Source: Phycomyces nitens | Lineage: Eukaryota; Mucoromycota; Mucoromycetes; Mucorales; Phycomycetaceae | Length of the DNA: 64,000 nt | NCBI GenBank assembly: GCA_022702545.1 | Contig: JAHRBC010000001.1 | Coordinates: 2,480,001-2,544,000 of the forward strand | Direction: 5' to 3' | In this document: piece by piece, positions 60,020-64,000 of the stretch | How positions within the stretch are numbered: position 1 is the stretch's first letter | How the letters are laid out: each line of letters opens with the position of its first letter | Translations under genes and position numbers: made by a program | Notes under the pieces: model-generated | What the model saw: the letters and a program-made list of their open reading frames with translations, nothing else | What the model was told of the DNA's origin: nothing | Databases searched by the model: none

Positions 60020-60980
60020 TCAGGTAAAAAGTATTTTGTTTATTTTGCGGGTGTGTCAAGGCCTGGCGCCTGTAGGCATATATGCCACCCATGAGAACGA
60101 AAAGAATAATTGAAATTATAAAACTAAATAATAAAAAAAGAAACCCCTAAATACTGGGGGAAAAGAAATAAAGTATAAGAACGAAAAGAAAAAGTTTTTG
60201 TGTTTGACACGGCATGACAGAGAGAGAAGTCAGCAAGAAGGAAAAGAGAGCACGGAAAAAACCCCCAGTGGGGGAAAACGGCTTTTAAGAAAGTAAATAG
60301 ATACATACAGCGGGTAAGAATACAGGCGAAATAAATATATAGAGAAAGAAAAAAGAATGAGACGTTAAGAATCGAGAATAAGTAACTAGGTACTGACAGC
60401 ACCAAGATTGGGAACGGATTTCAGCAAGGATCAGAACTCTAAAGAGGGATCCCCTTTTGAAACTCGGACAATCCATTTATGAATCTGATCGCACAACAGA
60501 GCCAATAAATCTTGACCGTACTAAGCACAGCTTCGGGAGGACGCAGACGGGAGAGGTTGACGGGGGACGGTGGAAATTTCGGACGTAAGCCATGGGAAAG
60601 GATCGCCGGGGACAGGCTCTCTCTGTCGTCGAGGAGTTTTTGGTTTGGGTGAGAGTTTAGTGGAACGGTAAGCGGTTGCAAGGTCGATGAGGATTTGACC
60701 AGGATTTGGTTCGGGAGGGAAGGGGTATTGAGAAGTGGTTTGATCTATAGCACGTAGCAAAACAAGTAAGCACGGCCACCAATCGCACCACGTACCAGGC
60801 GTTTTGTAGGACCTGGGGAGGCAGTTGAGAGCATGGTCAATGATATGGATATCCTGTGGCGGGGGAGGGTCCAAGTGTCTTTGAAGATGCTGTACCATCG
60901 CAGTTGTATCTGGGCAGACCAGCATATGAGCCCGGTTGCCTTTTACAGCGCCACATTTACAGGCCACAGATGGGGAGGGA
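60020..60980 (-). mobile_element. 5'-truncated LINE copy (right partner of inversion)
   Basis: The longest copy here. On the minus strand it opens PSPSVACKCGAVKGNRAHML, a zinc-knuckle (CxC...HxxxC) near the end of LINE reverse transcriptases, then HLDPPPPQDIHIIDHALNCL and a stop at 60521, then about 500 bp of 3' UTR. Intact C-terminal frame. Confidence 0.85.
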
Positions 60981-60994
60981 CCTATTTGAATAAA
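60981..60994. repeat. Target-site duplication of LINE-b, original copy
   Basis: CCTATTTGAATAAA, the reverse complement of 57745-57758, directly at the 5' end of the right-hand LINE. Confidence 0.85.
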
Positions 60995-61239
60995 ACCGAG
61001 AAAAAAAGACTTTGAAAAATGTCTGGGTATCAAATATTATCCAATCATATTCTCATAAATCGTACAATTTCTATATTCTGCTTCATTTTCTCACCGCGTG
61101 TGTTCTGATATGACTGTATAAAATAGCCAAAAAAAGAATGATGGGTACACAACGACACTTTTTAAAAGATCATCACAAGGCAGACTGAAAAAGGTCGCTT
61201 AGCCATCTTGACCTTTACCATCTCTTGAATATCTCTAGA

Positions 61240-63605
61240 ATGTACCCTGCACCTACAGAGGGATCCTATGGCAGACCCAACAATGGATATGGCCAGCCAC
61301 TCACCGATGCCTTTTCTCGAATGAACATTGGTGGCCACCATTTCCGTTCACCCTTTCATCATAATCAAAACCAAGGCACCCCACAATTTCCACCTTTGGT
61401 TCATGAGCCAAGCAAGGTTGTGTGTGGTCCTCTGCTGCGCTACATTGAAATCGACTACAGAAGACGTACATGGCACGGTTCCTGTCTCGTCGTCTCCAAC
61501 GATCAGCGTCCTCCTATGTTGCAGCTCAAGGTCCAAGAAACTGGCTCAAAGACAATCCAGACTATCCAGGCTCAAGGAGAGTTGCTCGATGTGTTTAGAC
61601 AAGAATACTTTTTCTGGCGCTTTTCAATCAATATCCCCTTGACCGATGAAGGCCAGATTGCATCGTACACCCTGAGCTGTTTGCCTGAGAGCCAGTCGTA
61701 CAATTTCCATTTACCCGCCTACGACGAATCAATGCGATTCATGTTCCACTCATGTAATGGATTCTCGGATATTGCACAACAGATAAAGGACACTTTTGGA
61801 GAAAAGGAAGCTCCATTGTGGCAGGATGTCTTGGATCGTCATGAAGTCATGCCCTTCCACGTTCTGTTGGGTGGAGGAGACCAGCTCTATCAGGACAGGC
61901 TTATTCATGAAGACTTTATGAAGCCTTGGGTTGAAGAAAAGGACCCAGTGAAGCGTGTAGGAATGACCTTGCCGGATAGCATGCGAGAGGGATTCGAGCA
62001 CTTTTATTTCTGGAACTATGTCAAGAACTTTGGGTTTGAAGGCAATCCAGTCGTAGCAAAGGCATTTGCTTCTATCCCATCTGTAAATATGTGGGATGAC
62101 CACGTAAGTAATTAATTAATGGCCCAACCATAGTCAACACTGACATATACAACCTCTTGAAGGATATCATTGATGGCTATGGCTCATATCCAGCAGAGAT
62201 GCAGCGTGCTGATTGCTTTACAGGTAACTAGCTAATCCACTGTTATATCCACTAACTTTATCCACAGTGCTTTTTGCCAACGCAAGTCGGTTTTATTATC
62301 TGTTCCAGCACCACACTACCATTGAGCTTGCTCCTCAACATGGCATGATCCGTGGTAGTTTGCCAACCTGTAACCATATCGTTACCACTCTTGGAGCTGG
62401 CATTGGTCTAATCTCCCTTGATGCCCGTGGAGAGCGTACCAAATATGCTGTCTGTACCCAACAGTCTTACGATGCCGTATTTTCTGCACTTCGTCAAACA
62501 ATTCCAAAGACAATCAAGCATCTTTTGGTATTGACAGGTGTGCCCCTCATCTACCCTCGTCTCTCTCTCTTTGAAAAGGCCATGGATGGTGCTGCTGGAT
62601 TCAATCTGGCAACCATTGCAGGAAAGACTGGTGCACTTGGAGATATCATCAGTGGTCAATTGAACCGCTGGAACGGTGAACCTGAGCTTCTGGATGATAT
62701 GAACGATCGTATGTTCTAGAGTTAAAGACTTGTAGATTACTAACCTTGAATTATAGATTGGACTGCAACTAACCACGAAGTGGAGCGCAAGACATTTATT
62801 GAAAAGTTCCAACAATATTCAAAGGATCTTTCTATCCGAGTCTCTTTCCTCGGTGGTGATGTAAGTTGTGTGCCCTAGAAGCTTTTATGACTACAGACAT
62901 GCTCATTATTATTATTTTTATCTTTACAAAGGTTCATTGCTGTGGTGCTGGTCGCCTGTACTCCAAAGACATGAAGGAAAAAGAGGAAGGTGATCCTTAT
63001 CTTATGGTTCAGATTATTTCTAGTGCCATTGTGAACATGTAATATAATATAAATATATCGATCATCCGCCATATTTTATGTACTCATGTTCTTTCTAGTC
63101 CTCCTCCACAACCACTACTGGCTATTCTCAACCAAACCACCTATGAGACATTTAATCCCAATGTCGAAGAAAAGATGTACAATCTCTTCAAGTTTTCTCC
63201 CAATGGAAACTCGGTAAGGCTCAAGACACGCATTGAACTTTGCTAATCACTAGAATGTTTTGATAGAGAAACAACAAAAAGCTGATGGGTATGCGCAATT
63301 ACACTGCAGGCTACTATGATGAGAATACAGGAAAGATGAACTTTTGGATCCAGGCCGAAAAGGTCGTTGGAAAAAAGGGTACAATGGGATACCTTGTCGA
63401 TGTTCCTCGACTGGTATTTGGAGCAAATGCCGAAAATCTGCACAGATTTGATACTCGACATCTCTTGTCTCTACCTCATGAGCTTTACAGTTCCTTGGCT
63501 TCAGTTGCTTCACGCGTAACTGGTCTAGGAGATAACAATCCTCCCCAACACTATGGTGCAGCAGATAGTGTAGGAGGGTTTGTTATGCCACCAAGACATG
63601 ATTAA
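61240..63605 (+). CDS. PhoD-like metallophosphatase family protein
   Basis: Six or more introns; first exon 61240-62103. The start ATG gives MYPAPTEGSYGRPNNGYGQP, a low-complexity Gly/Pro/Asn N-terminus. A beta-rich region follows (LLRYIEIDYRRRTWHGSCLV), then the metallophosphatase core: RFMFHSCNGFSD, HVLLGGGDQLYQD, NMWDDHDIIDGYGSYP (exon junction at 62103/62163), LLVLTGVPLIYPR and VSFLGGDVHCCGAGRLYS. These Asp/His blocks match PhoD-like phosphatases, which bind metal ions. The C-terminus ADSVGGFVMPPRHD is short and polar. No signal peptide, so cytosolic. Large fungal members are mostly uncharacterised; substrate unknown. Confidence 0.85.
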
Positions 63606-64000
63606 CAAATTATTATAAATGAAAAATCAATACATAAATAAATGATTCCAAAGGCCAGTCCAGATTGGATCCATAATCATGACCATGTCACTCTCATTAC
63701 CATGATTTTTTGTTGTTTCGTAAACCAAGCCAGACAAAATCTCTCTCTCTCTCTCTCTTTTTCTTTCATTTATATTTGTCTCGACACTCTTTTGGTCCTC
63801 TTTACTATCCACATCATAAAGGAGCATCTAATGCAAGTAAGCTGTGATGCAGCATTACCAGTATTATCTATAAGAATTCTTGAGCGAAAATAAAATAAAT
63901 AAAATAAAAAGGACTTTAGTTGATATCTCAACAAACTTTTATGCTTTCACTATTGAAAATATAGACAAAAAGATCGTATTCTGAACCCAATGGAAATCCT
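63606..64000. other. 3' flank of the PhoD-like gene
   Basis: A CT repeat lies at about 63740-63760; no gene recognised before the window ends. Confidence 0.5.

Overview
The window is nuclear DNA of a filamentous fungus, most likely an early-diverging one (Mucoromycota, Mucorales-like). It is AT-rich. Its genes are split by short GT-AG introns (about 45-70 nt, a few of 200-330 nt), and intergenic DNA holds many simple repeats. Conserved genes include Nup155/170, Vps16, Tim13, Mia40, ARF1, ribosomal L5 and L7, an Ecl1-family protein and a PAS-kinase-type kinase. Exon models below were joined by hand from reading frame, splice sites and family resemblance; no database search was possible.

Layout. 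1-12.2 kb is a gene-dense block: a Nup155 nucleoporin (minus, cut by the left edge), Vps16 (about 20 exons, including a 14-nt one), a vezatin/Inp2-like membrane protein, a COPI-associated/Tvp15-like Golgi protein and an LRR protein with a Cys-rich tail. 12.2-17.8 kb is gene-poor and holds a complete but inactivated Tc1-type transposon (15210-16565). 17.8-23 kb carries a questin-oxidase-like protein, a SUN-domain protein, Tim13 and an Ecl1-family protein. 23.6-28.6 kb is a 5-kb inverted repeat with 1.85-kb near-identical arms; a truncated LINE sits in its spacer with its own target-site duplication. 28.6-37 kb is sparse: one compact RVxF-motif gene and decayed fragments. 37-54.9 kb is again housekeeping: Mia40, the kinase, a secreted GH5 mannanase, L7, ARF1, a three-repeat Myb factor, a coiled-coil protein and L5.

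55-61 kb is a nested graveyard of mobile elements. A decayed gene with an apparent helix-turn-helix followed by a serine-recombinase-like domain (the order found in IS607-type transposases) was hit by a TA-flanked MITE and then by a LINE. The LINE later recombined with a second, oppositely oriented LINE. The intervening 2.3 kb, carrying a DIRS-type retroelement fragment, was inverted. The evidence is that the target-site duplications of the two LINEs are exchanged and the 3' end of the broken gene now lies in reverse next to the other LINE. A PhoD-like metallophosphatase gene closes the window.

The genes do not form one pathway. Shared themes are endomembrane traffic (Vps16, ARF1, Tvp15-like), the nuclear envelope (Nup155, SUN) and mitochondrial intermembrane-space import (Mia40 is the known oxidase for small Tim proteins such as Tim13).
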